Shown piece by piece: positions 41,268 through 48,823 of a stretch of 61,027 nucleotides of DNA (within the stretch, counting starts at the first letter, position 1; each line of letters opens with the position of its first letter). The notes below the pieces were generated by a model, which was given only the letters and a program-made list of their open reading frames with translations, ran no database searches and was not told the DNA's origin. Origin of the DNA: Oscillospiraceae bacterium (GTDB lineage: Bacteria; Bacillota_A; Clostridia; Oscillospirales; Ruminococcaceae); NCBI GenBank assembly GCA_017829075.1, contig JAGAJA010000054.1, positions 1 through 61,027 of the forward strand, written 5' to 3'. The translations under genes were made by a program, and so were the position numbers.

Positions 41268-42713
41268 ATGAAGAAGATATCACTGGTTAAGATACTGGCG
41301 GCGCTGTTGATTGTGAACTGCTACCTGTTCACCTGCGGAGTAATGGGAACGGTAGGCGGCGCGGAAATGGTGCAGCAGCCGACGGAAGCGCCGGACGGCG
41401 TGCCTTCGGGCGATCCCGGCGCGGACGGACAGGGAACTCTGGACTTCCTTGTGCCGGACGAAACGAACAACGGTTTTGTGGAGCTTAATCTGCTGAATAT
41501 CGCGCCGACGTCGCTTTCCGACAAGGCAGTGCAGAGTACATACAGCGAACGTCACGAAGAGTTCAGAAATCCAGAGGAAGACGACGAGGAGATACTCGGA
41601 GCAGATGATGACGGCGATGAGGACGAATCCGAAGATCCGGACGAGATAATCATACACGTTCCTGAACCTGATTATCCTGCTGAACCCGATGAAACACCGG
41701 CGCAAAGCTCAACTCCCGCATCGACCACCACGGAGCCTGAGATCGTAACTACCCCGGCGGTAACGACGACCACTCCGTCTCCGGCGACTTCCACGACCCA
41801 TGCGGGAATACCGGTGGACGTAGATGACACATCAGCCACTTCCTCAGACGATCAGCCGGATGAGATAGAGCCGGACAACGAGCCGGACAGCGGAGATAGC
41901 ACGGCGGCGGGAGAGATACTTTACGTTCGCAGCAACGGCGGAGTTGTTTCCGGAACTGCTCTGGAGATCGTTTCGAAGATAACCCAGAACGAGGTGGGAT
42001 ACACCTTTGCGCCGGAGGCAATAAAGGCGCAGGCAGTCGCGGCGTACACCTATGTGAAATTCTGCAACGAATACGGAACCTATCCGAGCGTTGGACTTGC
42101 AAGCAGCGTTTCTGATTCAGTAGAGGTGCTGGTAAGATCAGTCATTGGTAAGGCGGTTTATTATAACGGAGCGATAATTCAGGCGGTCTACTCAGCGTCC
42201 AGTGCGGGATATACAGCTTCCAGCAAGAACGTGTGGGGAACGGATTATCCATATCTTGAGAGCCGCTTCTGCGATCTTGACGCGAAATATGACCCGAACT
42301 ACGGCAGGACTGTGCAGTTCTCGTCAGACGATATAAAGAGCCGCGTGTATTCAGTCACCGGGATAGAGCTTTCCGGCGACCCGGCGGATTGGATCGTGAT
42401 TGAGGAACGTGTCGATGGAAACTATGTCGGGCAGATGAGCATTGGCGGATACCATAGCTTCACCGACAATGAGGGCGACACCCTGAAGATCACCGGGCGG
42501 AGATTTCGAGAGAGAATAATGAGCTTTGATCTGCGCTCAAGCGCCTTTGACGTGGCTTACGACAGCACAACTGATATGTTTACATTCACTACATACGGTT
42601 ACGGTCACGGAGTCGGACTGAGCCAGAACGGAGCAAACGCTCTGGCTACCTACCTCGGCTATGATTATAAGCAGATACTGACTTATTACTATACCGGAAC
42701 TGAGGTCATGTGA
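41268..42713 (+). CDS. Secreted SpoIID/LytB-domain protein
   Basis: 481 residues. A signal peptide/anchor (about 1-30) and a long acidic, Pro/Thr-rich linker (about 35-215) are followed by a SpoIID domain (about 225-480). The domain shows EVGYTFAPEAIKAQAVAAYTY with the likely catalytic Glu, VYYNGAIIQAVYSASSAGYT, and the C-terminal GYGHGVGLSQNGANALA. SpoIID is a lytic transglycosylase that cuts glycan strands lacking stem peptides during engulfment. This copy sits after the sortases rather than in a sporulation locus, so it may remodel wall for surface-protein display (inference). Confidence 0.83.
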   Translation: MKKISLVKILAALLIVNCYLFTCGVMGTVGGAEMVQQPTEAPDGVPSGDPGADGQGTLDFLVPDETNNGFVELNLLNIAPTSLSDKAVQSTYSERHEEFRNPEEDDEEILGADDDGDEDESEDPDEIIIHVPEPDYPAEPDETPAQSSTPASTTTEPEIVTTPAVTTTTPSPATSTTHAGIPVDVDDTSATSSDDQPDEIEPDNEPDSGDSTAAGEILYVRSNGGVVSGTALEIVSKITQNEVGYTFAPEAIKAQAVAAYTYVKFCNEYGTYPSVGLASSVSDSVEVLVRSVIGKAVYYNGAIIQAVYSASSAGYTASSKNVWGTDYPYLESRFCDLDAKYDPNYGRTVQFSSDDIKSRVYSVTGIELSGDPADWIVIEERVDGNYVGQMSIGGYHSFTDNEGDTLKITGRRFRERIMSFDLRSSAFDVAYDSTTDMFTFTTYGYGHGVGLSQNGANALATYLGYDYKQILTYYYTGTEVM

Positions 42714-42720
42714 GTAAAAC

Positions 42721-42749
42721 AGCCGGAGGAGCGGTTTGCTCTTCCGGCT
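42721..42749 (+). terminator. Terminator of the sortase-SpoIID operon
   Basis: AGCCGGAGGAGC and GCTCTTCCGGCT form a 12-bp stem with one G-T pair. The T-run is poor (TCGAAATATT). Confidence 0.6.
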
Positions 42750-42766
42750 TCGAAATATTCCGAAAA

Positions 42767-42806
42767 AAGCCGCCTTTGACACCTTAATAAGTATCAAAAG
42801 CGGCTT
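42767..42806 (-). terminator. Terminator of the 52-residue protein gene
   Basis: On the minus strand, AAGCCGCTTTTGATAC and GTGTCAAAGGCGGCTT form a 16-bp stem with few mismatches, followed by TTTTTCGG. Confidence 0.8.
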
Positions 42807-42810
42807 GAAT

Positions 42811-42969
42811 TTACTGCCTGATATAGATTCCCTGATCCTCGATGTAATCCTCCAGCTCCTGCTTCATGTCGTCCACCCATGTGTGAGTTGACGGCTCGGC
42901 GGTGCTTATGGGTTTTGCTGGGTTGTCCTGAGGCTTTTCGGGGGTAGTGGTGTTCTTTTCGTCGATCAT
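42811..42969 (-). CDS. Small acidic protein, 52 residues
   Basis: An unrecognised small protein reading MIDEKNTTTPEKPQDNP...STHTWVDDMKQELEDYIEDQG...RQ. The N-terminal half is Pro/Thr-rich and disordered, and the C-terminal half is an acidic amphipathic helix. Support for it being real comes from AAAGGAG six bases before the ATG, a strong terminator just after the stop, and sensible codon use. It stands alone and is divergent from the phospholipase C-like gene. Function is unknown. Confidence 0.65.
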   Translation of the reverse strand: MIDEKNTTTPEKPQDNPAKPISTAEPSTHTWVDDMKQELEDYIEDQGIYIRQ

Positions 42970-43017
42970 TTTGCTGCTCCTTTCGTATAACTATATTCTA
43001 TCATAAATTAAGGATCT

Positions 43018-43713
43018 TTGCAATGGAAAGAGGTGATAATTCTGGCAACATGGCTTGCGCATCTTCGCGTAGCAGATAGACTGCTGAACGAATTCGGCTT
43101 TTCTCCGCGGGAATTTCTTGCCGGGAATATAGCCCCGGACTGTGGAGAGCCTGTTCCCGGCGGCTTTGATCCACCTAAGGAGATCACACACTGGACAGAT
43201 TCTGGCAAGGGGCATTGCGATTATGAGCGGTTTCGCCGGGAAATACTTGCGCCGGAGCAGGACGGGAATAACCGCACATTTCTGATCGGGTATTTCTGTC
43301 ATCTCATGGCGGACGTGCTGTGGGTAAGGCTGATAAACGACCCGACAAAGGAACGTTTCCGGGAGCTGTACACCTCCGACCGGGAGGAATATTACCGCCG
43401 GGTAAAGCCGGAATGGTACGCGAATGATTTCCTTTTCCTGCGAAGCTGCCCGGATTTCCGGAGCTTCCGCCTTTTCTGTGAGATAAATGAATTTCCGGTG
43501 AACTGCCTGCCCTATTACCGCGCTGACAGCGTGGAGAAGCAGATAAGGATTATCCAGCAGTATTATCTCTCTCCGCAGTCGGGTGTTACTGCGGTGGTGC
43601 CGCTGGCGGACAGAATTCCGGAGGATTTTGTTTTCCTCACTCCTCAGCAGATGGACTGGTGGGTTGAAGAAGCGGCGAGCCGTATTGCAATGCGGCTGCG
43701 CGAGGGAATATGA
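43018..43713 (+). CDS. Zinc-dependent phospholipase C-like protein
   Basis: 231 residues matching the Zn_dep_PLPC family: TWLAHLRVADRLLN at the N terminus, FLAGNIAPDCG, THWTDSGKGHCDYERF and FLIGYFCHLMADVLW. These supply the His/Asp ligands of a metal-bound phosphohydrolase or nuclease-like fold. There is no signal peptide, so it is probably cytosolic. The start is uncertain. TTG at 43018 gives the longest form, but AGGTG at 43031-43035 and family length suggest initiation at an in-frame non-ATG codon near 43039-43042, giving LATWLAHL. Confidence 0.72.
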   Translation: MQWKEVIILATWLAHLRVADRLLNEFGFSPREFLAGNIAPDCGEPVPGGFDPPKEITHWTDSGKGHCDYERFRREILAPEQDGNNRTFLIGYFCHLMADVLWVRLINDPTKERFRELYTSDREEYYRRVKPEWYANDFLFLRSCPDFRSFRLFCEINEFPVNCLPYYRADSVEKQIRIIQQYYLSPQSGVTAVVPLADRIPEDFVFLTPQQMDWWVEEAASRIAMRLREGI

Positions 43714-43722
43714 CCTATTTAT

Positions 43723-43756
43723 GCAAATCCCCCCGATTGCTGTCGGGGGGATTTGC
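43723..43756. terminator. Bidirectional terminator
   Basis: GCAAATCCCCCCGA and TCGGGGGGATTTGC form a perfect 14-bp stem with a 6-base loop between two converging genes. Confidence 0.85.
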
Positions 43757-43793
43757 TGTTAATGTATATTCAGGAATGAGTAATGAAGCTTTT

Positions 43794-45557
43794 TTATTCT
43801 ACGTCCTGAAGAGCGTCGTATCCGGTTTCGCCTGTACGAACCTTAACTACGTCCTCAACATCGTATACGAAGATCTTACCGTCGCCGATCTTGCCGGTGT
43901 AGAGAGCCTGCTTTGCGGTTTCTACGACTGTTTCAACCGGAACCTTGCATACAACGATCTCTACCTTTACCTTAGGCAGCAGGTGAGTTTCAACCTTAAC
44001 GCCGCGGTAGAATTCGGTGGAACCCTTCTGCATTCCGCAGCCGAGTACGTTGGTAACTGTCATACCGGTGATGCCTATCTCAGACATTGCAGCCTTGAGA
44101 ACTTCAAACTTATCCTGCTTTGCGATGATGACAACCTTGCTCATCTTTGTGCCGTCAGAAGGAACGGACTTCTTGTAAGCAACGGGAACCGCAGCCTCAA
44201 CAGGAGCAGCGTCGTGCTTGATAGTTTCGACTTCCTTCTCCTTGCCGCTGTTGGTGACTTCGACCTGCATAGAGGGAACGAAGTCTGCATAAGAGGAGGG
44301 AAGACCATGCTCTGTTGCGTCCAGACCAACAATTTCCTCGTGGCGGGATACACGCAGACCGATTGTCTTTTTCAGTACGAAGAACAGCAGACCAACCGTG
44401 AGAACTGTCCATGCTGCGATAGAAACGAAGCCGAGGAGCTGAATGCCGAGCTGCTTGAAGCCGCCACCGTAGAACAGACCAGTGATACCGTCCTGACCGT
44501 TGCCTGTTGCGAAAAGACCAACCGCGATGGTACCCCAGATACCGTTCATCATATGTACTGCTACTGCGCCGACCGGGTCATCAATCTTGAGCTTGTAGTC
44601 AAGAAGCCATACGCCGAAGCAAACCAGCAGACCTGAAACAATACCGATGCAGGTAGCGCCGAGAGCGTCAACGTCTGCACAGGGAGCGGTTACACCTACA
44701 AGACCAGCAAGTGAACCGTTAAGGCACATGGAAACATCGGGCTTGCCGTGTCTGAGCCATGTATAGATCATAGTTGTTACCGTTGCGACTGCCGGAGCGA
44801 TCGTTGTGGTAAGGAATATCTGACCGAGGTAGTTGGAATCAGCAGCAGCAGCGCCGTTGAAGCCGTACCAACCGAACCACAGAATGAATACGCCGAGTGC
44901 GCCGAGGGTCATGGAGTGACCGAGGATAGCCTTAGGCTTGCCCTCCTTGTCGAATTTGCCGATACGCGGACCGAGCATCCATGCGCCGATAAGAGCGGAG
45001 ATACCGCCGACCATGTGAATTGCAGCAGAACCAGCGAAATCAACAAAGCCGAGCTGTGCGAGCCAGCCGCCGCCCCATACCCAGTGAGCCTCGATCGGGT
45101 AGATGAAAAGGCTGATCACTGCTGAATAGAGGCAGTAGGTGGAGAACTTTGTTCTTTCTGCCATTGCACCGGAAACGATAGTTGCGGTGGTTGCGCAGAA
45201 AACAAGGTTAAATACGAAGTTGTGCCAAGGGAAGTGTGCAAAATCAGTGAAAATTCCGAGGTTCGGGATTCCCACAAGTCCGAATAATGCGTCCTCGCCG
45301 CAGAGAAGACCAAAGCCCAGCAGAGTGAATACCACAGTACCGATGCAGAAGTCCATGAGGTTCTTCATGATGATGTTGCCGGCATTCTTTGCTCTGGTGA
45401 AGCCGGTTTCTACCATTGCGAAGCCGCACTGCATAAAGAATACGAGCGCAGCGCCGATCAGAAACCAGACGCCCTCCGTGCCGAACATGACGCTGTTGAC
45501 AGTTTCAGTTACGCTGTCCGCAGCAGCTTCCGAAACAACTGTTAAAATTGGATCCAT
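43794..45557 (-). CDS. amt: Ammonium transporter fused to a P-II (GlnB-type) domain
   Basis: 587 residues from the ATG with AAAGGGGCGG upstream. Residues about 20-435 are an Amt channel (FMQCGFAMVETGFTRAKN, AIHMVGGISALIGAWMLGPR, FGWYGFNG, VAVHMMNGIWGT). A linker leads to a complete P-II domain (about 472-587: KVVIIAKQDKFEVLKAAM, LGCGMQKGSTEFYRGVKV, LLPKVKVEIVV, TGKIGDGKIFVY). P-II proteins normally plug Amt from the cytosol in response to ATP/2-oxoglutarate; here the gate is tethered. The T-loop Tyr51 that is uridylylated in proteobacteria is Val. Expression probably starts at 45712-45740 through a long leader hairpin. Confidence 0.92.
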   Translation of the reverse strand: MDPILTVVSEAAADSVTETVNSVMFGTEGVWFLIGAALVFFMQCGFAMVETGFTRAKNAGNIIMKNLMDFCIGTVVFTLLGFGLLCGEDALFGLVGIPNLGIFTDFAHFPWHNFVFNLVFCATTATIVSGAMAERTKFSTYCLYSAVISLFIYPIEAHWVWGGGWLAQLGFVDFAGSAAIHMVGGISALIGAWMLGPRIGKFDKEGKPKAILGHSMTLGALGVFILWFGWYGFNGAAAADSNYLGQIFLTTTIAPAVATVTTMIYTWLRHGKPDVSMCLNGSLAGLVGVTAPCADVDALGATCIGIVSGLLVCFGVWLLDYKLKIDDPVGAVAVHMMNGIWGTIAVGLFATGNGQDGITGLFYGGGFKQLGIQLLGFVSIAAWTVLTVGLLFFVLKKTIGLRVSRHEEIVGLDATEHGLPSSYADFVPSMQVEVTNSGKEKEVETIKHDAAPVEAAVPVAYKKSVPSDGTKMSKVVIIAKQDKFEVLKAAMSEIGITGMTVTNVLGCGMQKGSTEFYRGVKVETHLLPKVKVEIVVCKVPVETVVETAKQALYTGKIGDGKIFVYDVEDVVKVRTGETGYDALQDVE

Positions 45558-45649
45558 AAAAGACCGCCCCTTTCTTTTTTTTGAAACTTTCCGCTGTCCG
45601 CTGAACCAAATCATCAGCAGCGGCGCGTATCAGTTCAGAAACAAAACAA

Positions 45650-45695
45650 GGCTATGACCGGCAGGCTTCGCCATTGAAGTCTGTCAGTCATAGCC
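45650..45695 (-). promoter_or_regulatory. amt leader hairpin with AAUGGC hexaloop
   Basis: On the minus strand GGCTATGACTGACAGACTTC pairs with GAAGCCTGCCGGTCATAGCC: a 20-bp stem with two A-C mismatches and a 6-base loop AATGGC, followed by TTGTTTTGTTT. It sits within about 15 bases of the expected transcription start. The A1/G4 hexaloop matches the rule described for ANTAR-protein RNA targets, but a second such hairpin was not found. Confidence 0.6.
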
Positions 45696-45711
45696 CCTTT
45701 GCTATGGTCTA

Positions 45712-45740
45712 AGTATACACCAAAAAAATATTTTTGTCAA
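45712..45740 (-). promoter_or_regulatory. Promoter of amt
   Basis: On the minus strand: TTGACA (45740-45735), 17-base spacer, TATACT (45717-45712). Confidence 0.85.
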
Positions 45741-46004
45741 GATGAATTTGCAAGTTTTTTCATCAGAAATTGCATTTTGTCATTATGACAAGATAATTGC
45801 AACCGGATAGGCGTTTGTATATGCAAACATAACAAAAAATACCGATTTTGACGGAATTGTCATAGTTTTCTGTCATAATATTGCACTATTTGTGCCTGAT
45901 AAGTCCGCTTTGTACAGTATTTCCCTGTTCCAGTGCTGACATTTTTGAAGGAATTCTGCAAACAATAATTCCGAAATAATTCAGAAAAGGAGCTGAAACA
46001 AGCA

Positions 46005-46169
46005 ATGTCCAGAAGAACAGAAGCCTATATAAAAAGCGGAGCGGCGGGACTTATTGCCGGAGGTCTTGCATTTATGGCAGTAAAATCCCTGTGCAGTCAC
46101 CGGAGCTTCCGAAGAATGAGCACCGCAAAGGCATTCAGAATGATCGGAACGCTGATGGACGCGTTCTGA
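46005..46169 (+). CDS. Small membrane protein, 54 residues
   Basis: An unrecognised small basic protein: MSRRTEAYIKSGAAGLIAGG, then LAFMAVKSLCSHRSFRRMST, ending TLMDAF. One glycine-rich membrane helix (about residues 11-29) is followed by a positively charged tail. AAAAGGAG lies 12 bases before the ATG, and a hairpin terminator follows the stop by 7 bases, which supports it as a real gene. It stands alone between amt and the XRE gene. Confidence 0.6.
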   Translation: MSRRTEAYIKSGAAGLIAGGLAFMAVKSLCSHRSFRRMSTAKAFRMIGTLMDAF

Positions 46170-46175
46170 CAGAAA

Positions 46176-46202
46176 TACCGCCGGAGTTGCTTTCCGGCGG
46201 TA
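46176..46202. terminator. Terminator between the small membrane protein and XRE genes
   Basis: TACCGCCGGA and TCCGGCGGTA form a perfect 10-bp stem with a 7-base loop. It serves converging genes. Confidence 0.75.
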
Positions 46203-46214
46203 CATACTATATTA

Positions 46215-47054
46215 TTAGATATGTGGTGTTATATAGAGAGGTGTGGCGGTATAGTCTATGCTTTCAGCGGACTTGCTGACTATATCCACAATGAAGCCCG
46301 GAGTGTCCGGAAGCTCACGCAGGATAATCTCACGGACTTCGGCTTGAGGAGTTGGGTCGTTGATCTCAATAATGCCGTCTGTGGTCTGCCCTAACGCTAT
46401 ATGTCCACTGGCGATACCGCCGAAGGCTATGTTTGTTGCAGAAGCCATTCCACCTATTGCATAAGTTCCGGCAGCCGCGCCGCCCATAGCAGTCCAGCCC
46501 ACAGCGGCACCTCCGAGGGCGAACAATCCAACTGCTGCGCCGCCTATCGCGAACAAACCGCCTGATATTGCGGCAAGCGAGAATATTCCAAGACCCACGA
46601 CAGCGCTCAGAATAAGCACCCCGGCGGACACAAGTCCGACAGTCACGACACCGGCTGAAACCAGTCCCAGTGAGAAGATACCGCAGGCTATGTTGCCGAT
46701 TGCTACAACGCCCTTTGCACGGTAGTTACCAAAGCCGACATTGACGTGAACCAGCGGAATTCCGTGCCAGCTTCTCTCGCTTTTGTATTCGTAATGAAAA
46801 CGCTTTGAAGTCGGCTTCTGTTCCGGCAGCGTGGCAGTATTTGCTGTTGCTTTCGGGGGTTCACCTTTAATTAGTTCGTCAGTGGATATCCCGAAAAGGT
46901 CGCTTATTGCGGCGATTTTCTCCATTTCCGGGGTGGTGGAGCCAAGCTCCCATTTGGATACGGTTTGGCGGGTCACACCAAGCATTTCGCCGAGCTGTTC
47001 CTGCGACCAGCCCTTTGAGCGGCGAAGTTCCATTAGCTTTTCTGAAAAAGTCAT
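46215..47054 (-). CDS. XRE-family regulator with hydrophobic glycine-rich repeat tail
   Basis: 279 residues. An N-terminal Cro/CI-type helix-turn-helix (residues 4-62: RRSKGWSQEQLGEMLGVTRQ, TVSKWELGSTTPE) is followed by a linker and a region of short repeats (about 115-225) such as GLVSAG, GLFAIGG, GLFALGG and GTYAIGG. The repeats alternate Gly-rich turns with hydrophobic strands or membrane-inserting pieces. The C-terminal 50 residues are soluble. Such proteins may tether a repressor to the membrane or form a beta-solenoid; both are inference. AGGTAATG-type ribosome site and a promoter at 47098-47126 with two direct repeats suggest autoregulation. Confidence 0.8.
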   Translation of the reverse strand: MTFSEKLMELRRSKGWSQEQLGEMLGVTRQTVSKWELGSTTPEMEKIAAISDLFGISTDELIKGEPPKATANTATLPEQKPTSKRFHYEYKSERSWHGIPLVHVNVGFGNYRAKGVVAIGNIACGIFSLGLVSAGVVTVGLVSAGVLILSAVVGLGIFSLAAISGGLFAIGGAAVGLFALGGAAVGWTAMGGAAAGTYAIGGMASATNIAFGGIASGHIALGQTTDGIIEINDPTPQAEVREIILRELPDTPGFIVDIVSKSAESIDYTATPLYITPHI

Positions 47055-47097
47055 ATCATTACCTCTTTCCTGAAATGATTTGCTGTGCTTTGTGTAA

Positions 47098-47126
47098 ATT
47101 ATACCCCAGTTCGGCTGTTTTGTCTA
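47098..47126 (-). promoter_or_regulatory. Promoter of the XRE gene
   Basis: On the minus strand: TAGACA (47126-47121), 17-base spacer, TATAAT (47103-47098). Confidence 0.65.
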
Positions 47127-47156
47127 CCAAAATCCCGTGGAAATTTGTCAACCAAA
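47119..47156. repeat. Two 13-bp direct repeats, candidate operator
   Basis: TTTGTCTACCAAA (47119-47131) and TTTGTCAACCAAA (47144-47156) differ at one base and are 25 bp apart. The first covers the -35 box of the XRE promoter. Confidence 0.5.
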
Positions 47157-47234
47157 CTTAACATTGGCTTAACAGCGCGGTTTGTGCGGCGTGTATTTTT
47201 TTATGAGGTTTTTTTCGCGTATTTAAAAATATAC

Positions 47235-47263
47235 TTGATTTTTAAGGAATATTGTGGTATATT
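47235..47263 (+). promoter_or_regulatory. Promoter of the first terD gene
   Basis: TTGATT (47235-47240), 17-base spacer, TATATT (47258-47263). Confidence 0.65.
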
Positions 47264-47329
47264 ATATAGTAGTAAGTTTACTGCCGGATTTTTCGGCGGG
47301 TCGCACAAAACATATCGGAGGTACATTGT

Positions 47330-47923
47330 ATGTCTGTTAATTTACAGAAAGGTCAGAAGGTTGACCTGACAAAAGGGAACAGCGGCTTAAAGACTATCCT
47401 TGTCGGACTTGGCTGGGACGAAGCGCCGAAGAAGTTCTCGCTTTTCTCGAAGCAGGAGGACATCGACTGTGACGCGTCCGCGCTGCTTATCAGTGCACAG
47501 ACCGGAAAGCTCATGGGGCCGGTTGATGTGGTTTATTTTGGAAACCTCACACACCAGACCGGAGCGGTTCACCACATGGGCGATAACCTCACCGGAGCAG
47601 GAGACGGCGACGACGAGCAGATCCTTGTTGAGCTGCCCAAACTTGGCACGGCGTATTCAAAGATAGTATTTGTAGTCAACATTTATCAGGCAATGCAGCG
47701 CAAGCAGCATTTCGGCATGATAAAGAACGCATTTATCCGCCTTGTTGACGCGGAGAAGGGAACCGAGCTGTGCAGATACAACCTTTCCGAGAACTATGAC
47801 GGCAAGACCGCAATGATCTTCGGCGAGATCTATCTGTACAACGGAGAATGGAAGTTTAACGCTATCGGCGAGCCTACGAATGACAACAGCATTTCCGAGC
47901 TTGCCGCAAGATATCAGCGCTGA
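47330..47923 (+). CDS. terD: TerD-family stress protein, copy 1
   Basis: 197 residues with the complete TerD fold: VNLQKGQKVDLTKGNSGLKT, GLGWDEAP, DIDCDASALLI, GDNLTGAGDGDDEQILVELP and the C-terminal FGEIYLYNGEWKFNAIGE. The paired acidic loops (D.DCD and GDGDDE) are the Ca2+-binding sites of TerD. Ter proteins protect against tellurite, peroxide, phage and cell-wall-active agents by an unclear mechanism. GGAGG precedes the ATG. It opens the Ter locus and is followed 22 bp later by a small membrane protein. Confidence 0.92.
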   Translation: MSVNLQKGQKVDLTKGNSGLKTILVGLGWDEAPKKFSLFSKQEDIDCDASALLISAQTGKLMGPVDVVYFGNLTHQTGAVHHMGDNLTGAGDGDDEQILVELPKLGTAYSKIVFVVNIYQAMQRKQHFGMIKNAFIRLVDAEKGTELCRYNLSENYDGKTAMIFGEIYLYNGEWKFNAIGEPTNDNSISELAARYQR

Positions 47924-47945
47924 TTTATTTAAGGAGGTTTTAACT

Positions 47946-48080
47946 ATGACAAAGAAGCTTGTTATCATCGCAGGAATTATCGGTCTTGCAGCAGCCGCTG
48001 CCGCAGCGGTGGCTTTCTTCCTCACAAAGAACAGGACAATTGCTGAGTGCCTTGACTGTGAAGAGGACGACGAGATCTGA
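47946..48080 (+). CDS. Small single-pass membrane protein, 44 residues
   Basis: MTKKLVIIAGIIGL followed by an alanine-rich helix AAAAAAAVAFFL, then TKNRTIAECLDCEEDDEI. It is a membrane-inserted helix with a short acidic tail carrying a CLDC motif. TAAGGAGG sits eight bases before the ATG, and it follows terD by 22 bp, so it is likely translated with it. A terminator hairpin follows. The acidic tail with two Cys could bind a metal or a TerD partner at the membrane (inference). Confidence 0.7.
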   Translation: MTKKLVIIAGIIGLAAAAAAAVAFFLTKNRTIAECLDCEEDDEI

Positions 48081-48088
48081 TCAAACAT

Positions 48089-48120
48089 TTTCGCCTCGTG
48101 ACAAGCGGGGCGAAATTTTT
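48089..48120 (+). terminator. Terminator after the 44-residue protein
   Basis: TTTCGCCTCG and CGGGGCGAAA form a 10-bp stem with one T-G pair and a 7-base loop, followed by TTTTT. It may only partly stop transcription into ybaK. Confidence 0.75.
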
Positions 48121-48131
48121 CGGGAGTTATT

Positions 48132-48617
48132 ATGGCAAAGGAAAAAGAAGTAAAAACCAACGCGATGCGAATGCTGGACAAGCTCAAACTGCCGTATAAG
48201 GTACATTTATATGAATGCGATGAGTTTATAGACGGAGTTCATATCGCGGAGCTGCTGCACGAGGACTGCGCAAGCTGCCTCAAAACCCTTGTCACCATGG
48301 GAAAGAGCGGAAATTACTATGTTTTCGTGCTGCCGGTGGACAAGGAGCTTGATATGAAAAAGTGCGCCAGAGCGGTCGGAGAGAAATCTCTTGAAATGGT
48401 TCATGTCAAGGATATCAACGCAGTCACCGGCTATATCCGCGGCGGCTGCACCCCTATCGGCATGAAGAAGCAGTATAAAACGGTTATCCACAAAACGGCT
48501 CAGGAGCATGAACGGATCATTGTCAGCGGCGGAAAACTCGGCACCCAGCTTGAGCTTGCCCCTGCGGATCTCGCCAAAGCCTGCGGCGCGGTTTTTGAGG
48601 ATATCATCGCGGAGTGA
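48132..48617 (+). CDS. ybaK: Cys-tRNA(Pro)/Cys-tRNA(Cys) deacylase, YbaK type
   Basis: A 161-residue YbaK/EbsC protein: TNAMRMLDKLKLPYKVHLYE, LKTLVTMGKSGNYYVFVLPVDKELD with the catalytic Lys, GYIRGGCTPIGMKKQY with the conserved GG.SP/GG.TPIG loop, and ERIIVSGGKLGTQLEL. It hydrolyses mischarged Cys-tRNA(Pro) in the cytosol as a translation quality-control step. It is full length. Its start lies just after the terminator at 48089-48120. No link to the Ter function is known to me. Confidence 0.9.
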   Translation: MAKEKEVKTNAMRMLDKLKLPYKVHLYECDEFIDGVHIAELLHEDCASCLKTLVTMGKSGNYYVFVLPVDKELDMKKCARAVGEKSLEMVHVKDINAVTGYIRGGCTPIGMKKQYKTVIHKTAQEHERIIVSGGKLGTQLELAPADLAKACGAVFEDIIAE

Positions 48618-48674
48618 GATTTCGGGCGGTGCGGTTTTCGTATCGTCCGTTTTGTTATAATGTTGAAATATCTA

Positions 48675-48703
48675 TTGACATAACAGGAATTTTAGGGTAT
48701 AAT
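48675..48703 (+). promoter_or_regulatory. Consensus promoter of the TerY triad
   Basis: TTGACA (48675-48680), 17-base spacer, TATAAT (48698-48703). It is a perfect match, with a 120-base leader containing a CTGGC...GCCAG hairpin. Confidence 0.88.
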
Positions 48704-48823
48704 TAACATTAAGCTGGCGAATTATTGTTAGCCAGACTGGTATATTTTTCTAGGTCTTTTATTATCACACAAAAATGATATGAAATCGCAGAATTTTGCG
48801 AAAACAAAACGGAGGAACAGAAT

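Larger units (their letters stand above)
45558..46004. other. 447-bp intergenic region upstream of amt
   Basis: It contains the amt leader hairpin and promoter, then AT-rich DNA with no convincing gene up to the small ORF at 46005. Confidence 0.75.

Noticed and set aside
43710..44636. 308-codon plus-strand open frame opposite amt
   Set aside because: It overlaps the P-II domain and Amt C terminus, which are clearly coding on the minus strand.
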